Source: Thermoplasmata archaeon (lineage in GTDB: Archaea > Thermoplasmatota > Penumbrarchaeia > JAEHCK01 > GCA-020356005). Taken from it: a stretch of 32,195 bases of DNA. Location of the stretch: NCBI GenBank assembly GCA_020356005.1, contig CP070629.1:2092462-2124656 (forward strand). The letters run 5' to 3'. Position numbers and translations under genes: made by a program. The notes below the pieces were generated by a model that searched no databases, was not told where the DNA came from, and saw only the letters and a program-made list of their open reading frames with translations. Of the stretch, positions 25,052 to 32,195 are shown piece after piece; the stretch's first letter is position 1, and every line of letters begins with the position of its first letter.

Positions 25052-26167
25052 TTATTTATACCTGAGCAGTGCCCCTAGTCCCCCCAGCTCCGCCAGGAGC
25101 GGGTTGCTTTCAACGAAATCGATTTTTGTATCGTGCCGGATGGCGAACTCCACGATCTCCTCGATCACATCCACCTCGTTGGCGTCGCCTCCACAGTAAG
25201 GGCATTCGGCACGCTTGCCGGTATCCAGGAACTGGCAGTGCTCGCATATCCAGCCCACGATCCTGTGGTCCTTATCCACCAGCAGCACCTCCACCTGGCC
25301 GTTCATTACGGCCACCTTGGTCTCAGTAACGCCGTAGACCGCCAGGCCGGACTTCAATATCTCCTCTCTCCACTTTGCCACCATCTCGTCGTCTCTCGCC
25401 TTTTCGTCCTGTATAACAACCTCCTTGGCTCTTGACACAAGTGTATGCTCCGCCTCGTCGAATTCCGTTTCGATAAGCTCCACAATTTTGCCCCTTATAT
25501 GCTGCGAGAGGTACTCCTGGAATGTGACTTTCGTGCTTCCCGGGCCTGCAATAACCACTTTTATGACATGGTCCTTCGAGAACAGCTCCTCAACATCCTC
25601 CGCCACCTCTTTCATGAACTTGTCGATGGCGCCCTGCCGCAGCCGCGCGAAACGCGCCTGCGACCACCCGCCCTTCTTGTGCTTGTTCATGATGTCCTTC
25701 GCCTTCTTCTTCTTAAAATCGATCTTGCCCGAGCATACCACATACAGCCTGGCGCGCTGGCTGTCCAGCAGCACGAGCCCGAAGGTCTCGTAGTCGTCGA
25801 TCAAGCGAGCCAGCGGGCGGATGTAGGGCGAGGAATCTGCAATGAGCATGTTCTCTACTGGTAAGCTCAACTTGTAGGCCTTGAAGAAATCGTGGGTGTC
25901 GGAAGCAAAGATTGCAAGGCCTGCTTGACCCTCCTCTTTCGGGTTTTTGGCAAGGTACGATTTGATGGTCTCCATGGTCTTATCGAAATTATCCAGCATG
26001 GGCCTGTTTATCTTGAATACCGATCTGCAGATACTGGTGCGCTTCTCCACGAATTTCTCGTCGATTCTTCGGGTATCAAGGTAGAGGCTCACGAAGGAAT
26101 CCTGGCTTTTAGGATCGAAAACCTCCGAGAGCTCCTTCATATCTATATCCTCGAGACAGGTGAGCAT
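25052..26167 (-). CDS. Vms1/Ankzf1-type (eRF1-fold) peptidyl-tRNA hydrolase
   Basis: A 371-aa protein with release-factor architecture but not the canonical aRF1: the N-domain lacks the NIKS stop-codon motif and instead reads VSLYLDTRRIDEK, as in baeRF/VLRF1-type proteins. The catalytic loop is KKGGWSQARFARLRQ (GGWSQ at about 166-170), the variant of GGQ seen in Vms1-like hydrolases that cleave peptidyl-tRNA on stalled 60S/50S subunits. The C-terminal domain has a zinc finger with C308, C311, C322 and C325 (CEHC ... CPYC), followed by the VIEEIVEFAIRHDTKIDFVE strand-helix unit. ATG 26167 is chosen; ATG 26140, with GAGG eight bases upstream, is an equally good start, and the ATG farther upstream at 26284 enters repeat sequence. 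Role in ribosome rescue is by family. Confidence 0.8.
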   Translation of the reverse strand: MLTCLEDIDMKELSEVFDPKSQDSFVSLYLDTRRIDEKFVEKRTSICRSVFKINRPMLDNFDKTMETIKSYLAKNPKEEGQAGLAIFASDTHDFFKAYKLSLPVENMLIADSSPYIRPLARLIDDYETFGLVLLDSQRARLYVVCSGKIDFKKKKAKDIMNKHKKGGWSQARFARLRQGAIDKFMKEVAEDVEELFSKDHVIKVVIAGPGSTKVTFQEYLSQHIRGKIVELIETEFDEAEHTLVSRAKEVVIQDEKARDDEMVAKWREEILKSGLAVYGVTETKVAVMNGQVEVLLVDKDHRIVGWICEHCQFLDTGKRAECPYCGGDANEVDVIEEIVEFAIRHDTKIDFVESNPLLAELGGLGALLRYK

Positions 26168-26289
26168 CGTTTGGGAAAAAGAACTATCAGTATTTATTAT
26201 TAATTGTATATAAAAAAGCTGTGAATGTTGAGAAAAGTTGAGATATTGCTTATAGAGTGGTGAATGATGAGGACATTCGGTCACTCCGT

Positions 26290-26580
26290 TCCCTCATTTG
26301 AATGGTGAGTGAAAGCTAAGAAATCAATATAATCAGGTTCCATATTTTAGGTTCTATTATCAAGGACTCAGGACCTCTAATCAATGTTATTTCAAATCGT
26401 ATACTGCCGAAGCTTGTCTTCGGCCGTGCCGTTGTATATATTAATATTAATTGACCTACCACCCAGGGTGTTATTATTGATTAAAATAACCCTGAGTCCT
26501 GGGTCTTGGGTCCTGGGTCCTTACATTTACTCACCATTCAAGCGAGCTTTGCTCGCGTTCTCACCATTCACAACTTATAT
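26290..26580. repeat. Multi-branched palindromic cluster, GGGTCCT type
   Basis: Three nested layers are visible. TGAATGGTGAGT (26299-26310) pairs perfectly with 26529-26540. AAGGACTCAGGACC (26362-26375) faces the heptad run of GGGTCCT type (26494-26521, four units). Inside are the perfect hairpin GCCGAAG-CTTGT-CTTCGGC (26406-26424) and AGGGTGTTATT (26465-26475) against AATAACCCT (26485-26493). Just beyond is GCGAGC-TTT-GCTCGC (26542-26556). Order and vocabulary closely parallel the 4008-4290 cluster. It sits in the divergent spacer between the peptidyl-tRNA hydrolase and J-protein genes. Confidence 0.8.
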
Positions 26581-26760
26581 AATCGATGATTAATCAGATT
26601 TTTCTCACCACTTTTATTAGCAGTATCCCAGCATTCTAATATATAAATGTAACAATTTATCTTATCCCGGCATTCAATCATCAAGATAAGTATAAAATAT
26701 GATATAGTAAATACATCCCATTCAGAAAAAGGGCTTGGCATAACATTAGGCAGTGATATT

Positions 26761-27774
26761 TTGGAAACGTTTTATACCATTTTGGGAGTTGAGGAAGACG
26801 CAACCGCGGGAGAGATAAAGAAGGCGTACAAGAAAAAGGCGATACAATATCATCCCGATAAAGTGAATAATCTCGGGGATAAGATCAAAATGGTAGCGGA
26901 AATGGAGTCCAAGCGTATTAACGAGGCCAAAGAAGTCCTGCTGGACGAAAAGAAGAGGAAGGAGTATGACGAATCGTTACACAAACGAGACGGTACCGAG
27001 CATAAGCCGCCCACAGGCTGGACCGAGGGTGATGTTGAACGACCGGTCCCAAAGGAAATTGAAGATTACAGGGTGGAGAATGAAGCACTCCATAATTTGA
27101 TCGTAAGCCTGAACTTTGAGATCACCAATTTATCCAATGAACTTGAATCGGAAAAGCTGATAAGAAAATCCATGGAAGAGAAGTTGAAGGATATCGCTGG
27201 AGATAAAAGTGATATGGGCCAGAACCTGGAGCTACTCACAAATATTCTGGATGAATTGATTTACGAATTGACCTCCCAGAAGAACAAAACGGAGAATGAA
27301 TTTGAGGATTTGCAGAAGCAGCTTATCGAGATCCAGGGATTGTCACTGCACCTCCTGGAGAATCTACCCAAGCCGTATTATGACCTGTCCAATATCCAGG
27401 ACAAACTGGATGCCATACGGGATTGGCGTGAAATTGCGGTCTCCAACCTGATGGCTGACGAGGTTGAGAGTGTACGTATCCAGGCCGAGAGGAGCGCGCC
27501 CGAAAAGACCGAGTCGAAATGGGCAGTCCCCGAAATCAAGGAAACCTTGGAACATCCCGAACATGCTGTAGAAATGGACCATGAGGCCGTTGATTCCGAG
27601 CTGAGGAATCTTGAGGATCTGGGTGCACAAAATTATGAACATATCTACGAAGAGGCGGTTCAGCAGAGCAGGGGATACCAGACAGTGGCCACCTTTTTTA
27701 AACAGTGCCCCTTTTGCAGGAAGGAGATCGGGAGTAATCAGACTTACTGCTATTACTGCGGTGCTGTGTTTTAA
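26761..27774 (+). CDS. J-domain protein with coiled coil and C-terminal zinc ribbon
   Basis: A 337-aa protein. Residues 1-75 are a DnaJ-type J domain with the HPD tripeptide at 31-33, which stimulates Hsp70 ATPase. Residues about 100-200 are a predicted coiled coil (EVENEALHNLIVSLNFEI..., long Leu/Glu heptads), the region after that is Glu/Pro-rich, and the end is a zinc ribbon (CPFCRKEIGSNQTYCYYCGAVF). The Gly/Phe region, CXXCXGXG repeats and C-terminal peptide-binding domain of true DnaJ are absent, so it is a type-III-like J protein with a specialised partner. The start is TTG 26761; A/T-rich stretches at about 26691-26712 are promoter candidates. No DnaK gene is nearby. Confidence 0.85.
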   Translation: METFYTILGVEEDATAGEIKKAYKKKAIQYHPDKVNNLGDKIKMVAEMESKRINEAKEVLLDEKKRKEYDESLHKRDGTEHKPPTGWTEGDVERPVPKEIEDYRVENEALHNLIVSLNFEITNLSNELESEKLIRKSMEEKLKDIAGDKSDMGQNLELLTNILDELIYELTSQKNKTENEFEDLQKQLIEIQGLSLHLLENLPKPYYDLSNIQDKLDAIRDWREIAVSNLMADEVESVRIQAERSAPEKTESKWAVPEIKETLEHPEHAVEMDHEAVDSELRNLEDLGAQNYEHIYEEAVQQSRGYQTVATFFKQCPFCRKEIGSNQTYCYYCGAVF

Positions 27775-27809
27775 ATCAGGCCGCTTTGATTTTATACAAT
27801 TGTGGACGC

Positions 27810-27920
27810 TGGCAGGAGGCAGGCCGTTCTGATTTTATGATAATGTCAATCGCTAGCGGGAGGCAGTTTGATTCAAAAAGCAAACAGCCCCCTGCCCCCT
27901 GCCTCCTGATTTAAATCAAT
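27810..27920. repeat. Heptad inverted repeat, CCCCCTG type
   Basis: CAGGAGGCAGG (27813-27823) pairs perfectly with CCTGCCTCCTG (27898-27908). The right side is made of three seven-base units of CCCCCTG type (27888-27908). A second GGGAGGCAG word lies at 27858-27866. The palindrome TGATTTAAATCA follows at 27907-27918, and the same word is also part of the 4008-4290 cluster (4127-4137). It is between the J-protein and the first UbiA gene. Confidence 0.7.
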
Positions 27921-27954
27921 ATCCATCAAAATATCAAAAATTATACTTATATCG

Positions 27955-28959
27955 ATGTTTATATTCCCTTCGGGTTTCATGCAATTCAGAGAATATGCCA
28001 AATTATGCCATTTCCAGACCGCCTCCCAGATCTTTGCCATACCTATCATAGGTGCGCTTGCCACGCAGCATCCCGTAACTGCACTCCAGATCGCTGTACT
28101 GTTCGGAATCGGCCTGCTGGTAAATATATTCGGGTTTACTCATAACGAATACCTGGATGTGAAAATCGATGCCGCATCGGACGCGCTTTCTACCAAACCG
28201 CTGGTGAAAGGTACGGTTCCGCTGAGGCATGCTTTTATCCTGGCATATGTATCTTTTATTCTGGCATTTGTCCTCACGATTTTCTTTTTCACGAAACCTT
28301 TACCCATAGCCGTATTTTCATTATCCATCGCACTGGCTGCTATCTACAACCGCTTCGGGAAAAGTTATATCGGCGTAGATTTCCTGCTCGCAGCCTGGGC
28401 GTTCTTCCTGTGCCTCTTCGGGGCGTTTGCCGTGGCAGGATATATTAACGAGTATGTACGCATTTTCGGTATACTGTTTTTGTTCCAGTGGTGGTATGCC
28501 AACATCGTGGAAGGCGGCGTAAAGGACGCGGAGCATGATTTCAAAATCGGGGTAAGAAACACAACCACGGCCTGGGGTGTGAGGGTTAAAAAGGATAAAT
28601 TGATATTACCCACCTCTTACAAAATCTTCGGGTTGGTGTTGTCCTTCGGGTTTGTTTTTGTGGCTGTTTCGGTGTTCATTATATACGATCTTCCCAGTTA
28701 TTTCTGGCAGCTGACTCTCATCTATGTCCTCTGTGGGGCAATTATAATCTGCGCGTTTATATTATTGAATATGAAGAGATTCGATCGGAACCTGGTATTG
28801 AAATTGATCATTATTTGTGAGTTCTCAAAAGCGTTTCTGCCGCCTTTAATTCTTATCAGCATAATCGGGCTGTCTGCATTACTTCTTGTTGTATTCATGT
28901 TCTGCTGGTCCGCTTTTTTCATGTTATACGAATACGGAACCTCCCCGCCATCGATTTGA
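27955..28959 (+). CDS. UbiA-superfamily prenyltransferase, copy 1
   Basis: A 334-aa polytopic membrane protein with about nine helices. The first active-site motif is NEYLDVKID (residues 64-72, a variant of NDxxDxxxD) and the second is KDAEHDFKIG, both Mg2+/diphosphate-binding Asp sites of the UbiA superfamily. Members transfer a prenyl chain to an aromatic or lipid acceptor; archaeal examples make digeranylgeranylglyceryl phosphate or quinones, and the acceptor cannot be assigned here. It resembles the 30158 protein throughout (REYAKLCHFQTA against SDYAKLARIQTA). The start may be 27955 or ATG 27979, the latter aligning with the paralogue core. It is 201 bases upstream of the deacetylase, separated by a CG-phased element. 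Confidence 0.85.
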   Translation: MFIFPSGFMQFREYAKLCHFQTASQIFAIPIIGALATQHPVTALQIAVLFGIGLLVNIFGFTHNEYLDVKIDAASDALSTKPLVKGTVPLRHAFILAYVSFILAFVLTIFFFTKPLPIAVFSLSIALAAIYNRFGKSYIGVDFLLAAWAFFLCLFGAFAVAGYINEYVRIFGILFLFQWWYANIVEGGVKDAEHDFKIGVRNTTTAWGVRVKKDKLILPTSYKIFGLVLSFGFVFVAVSVFIIYDLPSYFWQLTLIYVLCGAIIICAFILLNMKRFDRNLVLKLIIICEFSKAFLPPLILISIIGLSALLLVVFMFCWSAFFMLYEYGTSPPSI

Positions 28960-28973
28960 TTTTATGATGATTT

Positions 28974-29079
28974 CGGAAAGACGAGTGGCGAGTTGCGATA
29001 GACGAGACGCACTTCGCAAACGCTTATCGTAACGAGCCTCGCCTCCGCTCACCGCGTTCCGCCTTTCTATAAGCATTAT
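28974..29079. repeat. CG-phased element, right-half type
   Basis: From 28982 CG dinucleotides are spaced 7-7-7-5-7-6-7-5-7-6-7 and then 7 (29053 to 29060; one extra CG at 29055). The run 7-7-7-5-7-6-7-5 reproduces a stretch of the 29920 element. Inverted ends are GGAAAGACG-like and CCGCCTTTCT. The outer flank TCTATAAGC.TTATA matches the end of the 29920 element (TCTATAAGCTATA). It lies between the first UbiA gene and the deacetylase. Confidence 0.75.
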
Positions 29080-29160
29080 ATAATCACCCTATCACCCTAG
29101 AATCTTTTATAATCTCGAACATATACCGCTATAACCCGCTTTTATCGAGGCTGATTTGAT

Positions 29161-29880
29161 TTGAACATCTCCATTACATTCGATCTAGAAGTCGACTGTC
29201 CGCCGTTCAATGACTCCACCAGGGGTATAACGGAGGGGCTGCCGAAAATCCTGGCTATGCTGGATAAATACGATATCAGGGCTACGTTTTTTGTGGTGGG
29301 AAACATCGCTGAAAAGTACCCCGAAATCATCAAAGATCTCAGCCAGAAGCACGAGGTGGGCTCTCACGGGTACCACCACGAGAGCTTTAACGAAATGGAT
29401 AAGACCAAAATGGGGGCATTGAACAAATCTAAAAAATTACTGGAGAAAATAACCGAAACCGAAGTTCTGGGTTTCCGTGCGCCCTATCTCCGTGTCTGCA
29501 ACGAATTGTACACCGTACTGGATGACCTGGGTTTCGAATACGACGCCTCGATGGCATCATTTATGAAGTCGCATCGCGAACTCAATTCTCACAAGTTACA
29601 AAAATTCAAGCTGGGTATACCAAATGTGATCCTGAGATTCCCGGCGGGTATGAAAAAATTTAAAAATTATTGTACCTCGGACCCATTCCCGATTCTTTTT
29701 TTCCATACCTGGGAGATCTTACCCATGCGAGAAATTTTGCCCAAATCGATGAAAGGATATTATTTCAGACCCGATAACTGGTACAATACCGGTGACGAAT
29801 TCCAAAGAAGATTCGGGGTGCTGCTGGAATTCCTGCATGCCGGAAAATTCAAATTTGTGATGCTCAGGGACATGCTGTAA
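29161..29880 (+). CDS. Polysaccharide deacetylase (NodB-homology) family protein
   Basis: A 239-aa carbohydrate esterase 4-like protein. Metal-site residues are visible: the N-terminal TFDLEVD (D8 and D12, with E10), then H69 and H73 in SHGYHHESF (HxxxH). The GFRAPYL motif (about 103-109) carries the conserved Arg. A C-terminal FHTWEILPM replaces the more common histidine motif. Such enzymes remove N- or O-acetyl groups from sugars with a divalent metal. There is no signal peptide, so it may act in the cytoplasm or on lipid-linked sugars. The start is TTG 29161; no strong ribosome site is seen. It sits between two UbiA paralogues on the same strand, each spacer holding a CG-phased element. 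Confidence 0.85.
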   Translation: MNISITFDLEVDCPPFNDSTRGITEGLPKILAMLDKYDIRATFFVVGNIAEKYPEIIKDLSQKHEVGSHGYHHESFNEMDKTKMGALNKSKKLLEKITETEVLGFRAPYLRVCNELYTVLDDLGFEYDASMASFMKSHRELNSHKLQKFKLGIPNVILRFPAGMKKFKNYCTSDPFPILFFHTWEILPMREILPKSMKGYYFRPDNWYNTGDEFQRRFGVLLEFLHAGKFKFVMLRDML

Positions 29881-29906
29881 ATTAATTTTTTTAAAGCTTT
29901 AAAATC

Positions 29907-30096
29907 GATTACAGAAGTGCGACCAACGCTGGACGGTTGCGAGGAGCGTACCGTACTGCGCCTAACGTAAAACGGCCGAAAAACGTCTAACGCTAGACGT
30001 TACGCACTGCGCAGACGCATGACGGTACGCTAGACACTTTCCGCTAGCCGGTACGCCCTTCGCAACCGTCCAACGTCTTCCGCACTTCTATAAGCT
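29907..30096. repeat. CG-phased palindromic element, long copy
   Basis: CG dinucleotides begin at 29920, 27, 34, 40, 47, 52, 59, 66, 73, 77, 84, 91, 98, 30003, 10, 16, 23, 28, 42, 49, 54, 61, 67, 74 and 81. Spacings are 7-7-6-7-5-7-7-7-4-7-7-7-5-7-6-7-5-14-7-5-7-6-7-7. The first 15 equal those of the 15626 element although the bases between differ. The 40-base arms (29913-29952 and 30050-30089) pair at about 33 of 40 positions. A perfect inner hairpin AACGTCTA-ACGC-TAGACGTT lies near 29983-30002. It lies between the deacetylase and the second UbiA gene. Confidence 0.88.
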
Positions 30097-30157
30097 ATAA
30101 GAAATCCCACTAATTCTCATTTAATCCCTATAAATTATAAATAATCACGAGCGCCTT

Positions 30158-31165
30158 TTGACCTCCGTGAGATCTATACCCGGGATGGTGTCCGATTACG
30201 CCAAACTGGCACGAATTCAAACAGCGCCTGTTGTGATTTTTATACTCTTAGCCGGGGCCCTCGCTATGGGGCTTCAATCTCTGACCGATCTTACGTTATT
30301 ATTTTTCATCGGCCTCCTCACTCATATCTACGCATTTACATCCAACGAGTACATTGACAGGGATATTGATGTCCTCTCTGCGGATCTTACAGGCAAACCA
30401 TTGATCAAAAAGAGCATCACTCCGCAACGTGCTCTGGTTTTTGCGCTCACCGCTCTTTTCATTGCATTTGTGCTCATAATTCTATTCTTCCCTGTGATGC
30501 GGGCACTGCTTCTATTCGCCGTTGCCATTGCGTATGCTACCATGTATAACCTCACGGGTAAAAAGTTTCCGGGCTTCGAAGTCCTGCTGGGTGTGTGGGC
30601 GCTCATATTTTGCATTTCCGCGGCCCTCATGGTAGGCGGCAGCGAAACCCCACTGCTTTACCTCCTCGCGTTCCTGTTTCTTATACAGATGTGGATGGCG
30701 TGTGCAATTGACGGTAACATGAAGGATGTGGACCACGATTTCAAAGCCGGAGCCAAAACCGTGGGTACCGCCCTGGGCGTCAGGACCGCCGAAGGTAACC
30801 GGTTGATCATACCTGCCTCATTCCAGATATTTTGCATGGCGCTGAGCGCATCGTACATTGCCATTGTATTGATCTTCTATTCTCACTGGGCGCTCCAGGG
30901 CGAGTACTGGCAGCTGATTCTTGTTTTGGTTTTCGGATTCGTCATGCTCTATGCACAGTACGAAATGGTTACAATTAAAAAATTCGATAGGGACAAAATT
31001 CTTCTGCTCGTTTTATGGCACCAATGTCCCACAGTTCTAATACCCCTGGTTATGCTTGCGGGAGTAATCGGCGCTCTTAACAGCTTCTTACTGGGTATCT
31101 TCATTTTTGTATTGTCAGGTATCATCGTCGTGGGCCTGTACGGCACAGACCATCCCCCAGTGTAA
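30158..31165 (+). CDS. UbiA-superfamily prenyltransferase, copy 2
   Basis: A 335-aa polytopic protein, paralogous to the 27955 protein. The first Asp motif reads NEYIDRDID and the second KDVDHDFKAG; both keep the metal-binding Asp residues of the UbiA superfamily. Shared segments include GKPLIKK(S/G) after motif 1 and TALGVR after motif 2. Differences lie mainly in helices and the C-terminal half, so the two may use different acceptors. The start is uncertain: TTG 30158, GTG 30167 or ATG 30185 all fit; the A/T block at about 30130-30146 would favour 30158-30167. It lies 277 bases after the deacetylase. Confidence 0.85.
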   Translation: MTSVRSIPGMVSDYAKLARIQTAPVVIFILLAGALAMGLQSLTDLTLLFFIGLLTHIYAFTSNEYIDRDIDVLSADLTGKPLIKKSITPQRALVFALTALFIAFVLIILFFPVMRALLLFAVAIAYATMYNLTGKKFPGFEVLLGVWALIFCISAALMVGGSETPLLYLLAFLFLIQMWMACAIDGNMKDVDHDFKAGAKTVGTALGVRTAEGNRLIIPASFQIFCMALSASYIAIVLIFYSHWALQGEYWQLILVLVFGFVMLYAQYEMVTIKKFDRDKILLLVLWHQCPTVLIPLVMLAGVIGALNSFLLGIFIFVLSGIIVVGLYGTDHPPV

Positions 31166-31233
31166 GCATTATAAGTAGTGAAAGCAAGTGTATTTGTGTA
31201 TATGTGGAAAAGTGCAAGAGTTGAAAATTTAAT

Positions 31234-31263
31234 CTGGGTTCCGGGTCCCGGGTCCCGGGTCCT
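31234..31263. repeat. GGGTCCC heptad tract
   Basis: Four seven-base units of GGGTCCC type occupy 31236-31263, the last ending four bases before the stop codon of the convergent DUF1670-like gene. The same unit family is seen at 26494-26521. The preceding spacer (31190-31230) has AAAGTG-like words but no gene. Confidence 0.7.
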
Positions 31264-31266
31264 TGA

Positions 31267-32195
31267 TTAAAGCCGCGGCCCTACAACCCTGTTCTCTCGG
31301 TTGATTATTTTCGTGGGGTATAGATCCGTTCCTATCCCGTTGAATTGCCCTTTCGTTGGAACAAAAATCCCGTCGTTACGGAGCTGCTTTATATCTTTTT
31401 TAATCGTTCTCAGGCTGCAGCACATAAGGTTCACCAGGTCCATCTGGGTCAAAAGCCCGCCCTGGTCGTACGCCTCGTTTGTCAATCTCTGGATTTTATT
31501 TCGTCTCATCGCTGCAATGCCGGCTTTATCAAAGATTTCAAAATCTGTGTTCTCTGTTATTGTCAATTTAACCGCAATTCTTCGGGTTTTTCCAAGCACT
31601 TTGCCATTGAATTTTGAAGCAGGGTATATCATATGGCCATTAATATTGGCTCCGGCCAGTACTGGATTTATACCTGCTGTTATCTGAATATCTTCCTCAC
31701 CACTGTATTTTGCATCGATCTGGATATTCTCGCCAAATCCGTTTCTCCGCTTGAATTGGGGTGCAATTATACACCCTAATAAATTCTCCAGCACCGCACC
31801 CCCGTTACCTCCCGTTGATTCAGCATTAAATTGTGCCGTAGTTGTGCTGAAATCCCCCTCAAAATCATTCTCGGCAGGTTCTATATTGACCAGAAATTTA
31901 TAGAGATCAAAAAGGTGGAGTTGATTTTCAAAACAACTCTGCAATTCCGTCATTTTTACTTCCCTGAGGCTTCCATCATTATCATTATACATGATTGGGA
32001 GCTCCATTAAAAAGCTTTTGAGCCTCTGAACTTCCATCTTCCCTGCCTGGTCGGTCAAAAAGTAAGTTTTAAGCCTTCTCGAAACGCCCTTTACATGCTT
32101 CAATCTCTCCTCGATCAGATTCTTTTCCAGCATTTTTTTCAATGTTCGAGGTAAGTTGTTTACTGCAACGCAAACCGCCTTTGAGATCCCGCGCT
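31267..32195 (-). CDS. DUF1670-like protein, 5' end beyond window
   Basis: The frame stays open to the window edge: upstream of the TTG at 32142 it continues about 17 more residues with plausible coding sequence (KAVCVAVNNLPRTLKKMLEK), so the gene is likely cut at its 5' end rather than starting at 32133 or 32142. At least 309 residues are visible. The C-terminal part is a helix-turn-helix-like unit, DLVNLMCCSLRTIKKDIKQL, followed by GIFVPTKGQFNGIGTDLYPTKI, which resembles the C-terminal phrase of DUF1670 proteins. That family is frequent in archaea and of unknown role; an association with mobile DNA is possible. The family name is from memory. Confidence 0.6.
   Translation of the reverse strand, partial: RGISKAVCVAVNNLPRTLKKMLEKNLIEERLKHVKGVSRRLKTYFLTDQAGKMEVQRLKSFLMELPIMYNDNDGSLREVKMTELQSCFENQLHLFDLYKFLVNIEPAENDFEGDFSTTTAQFNAESTGGNGGAVLENLLGCIIAPQFKRRNGFGENIQIDAKYSGEEDIQITAGINPVLAGANINGHMIYPASKFNGKVLGKTRRIAVKLTITENTDFEIFDKAGIAAMRRNKIQRLTNEAYDQGGLLTQMDLVNLMCCSLRTIKKDIKQLRNDGIFVPTKGQFNGIGTDLYPTKIINRENRVVGPRL

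Noticed and set aside
29185-29379. Antisense frames over the deacetylase and UbiA genes
   Set aside because: The plus-strand genes have clear family motifs through these positions; the opposite frames have none.

Overview
This 32.2-kb window reads as chromosomal DNA from an uncultured archaeon, most likely euryarchaeal and possibly Thermoplasmatota-like; the lineage is inferred. Support comes from TATA-like boxes about 25-35 nt before several starts (near-leaderless transcripts), Shine-Dalgarno starts at others, frequent TTG starts, an archaeal/eukaryotic release-factor-fold protein, two UbiA prenyltransferases, DUF1284 and DUF5714 proteins, and many small zinc-ribbon membrane proteins. No rRNA, tRNA, CRISPR array, complete insertion sequence or phage module is visible.

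Layout. 0.2-4 kb: DUF5714 protein, GT39-like membrane glycosyltransferase and AlkD-like DNA glycosylase, all on minus. 4.3-5.8 kb: two unrecognised membrane proteins on plus. 6.4-12.5 kb, minus: a double [4Fe-4S] QueG/reductive-dehalogenase-like protein, a giant surface protein with a proline-rich tail, and a secreted matrixin-type protease. 12.6-14.9 kb, minus: DUF1284, YgbA_NO-like protein, MeaB GTPase and a free-standing methylmalonyl-CoA mutase B12 subunit. 15.8 kb: radical SAM protein, converging on a second giant surface protein with five tandem repeats (16.9-20.3 kb). 20.8-25.0 kb, plus: UppP-type phosphatase, a highly charged SHOCT-like protein and two zinc-ribbon membrane proteins. 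25.0-26.2 kb, minus: a Vms1/eRF1-type peptidyl-tRNA hydrolase. 26.8-31.2 kb, plus: a J-domain/zinc-ribbon protein, then UbiA, polysaccharide deacetylase, UbiA. The right edge cuts a DUF1670-like gene.

A functional theme is the cell envelope: a glycosyltransferase, a polyprenyl-diphosphate phosphatase, two prenyltransferases, a carbohydrate deacetylase, two anchored surface proteins and a secreted protease. A joint pathway is inference only.

The most unusual material is between the genes. Nearly every longer spacer holds a palindromic cluster built from tandem seven-base words, with reverse-complement copies on the other side and small perfect hairpins inside. Four of these clusters (5.83, 15.63, 28.98 and 29.92 kb) place CG dinucleotides at conserved intervals of 7-7-6-7-5-7-7-7-4-7-7-7-5-7-6 bases or sub-runs of that series, although the bases between the CGs differ. 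This spacing code is the main candidate for a previously undescribed element family here.
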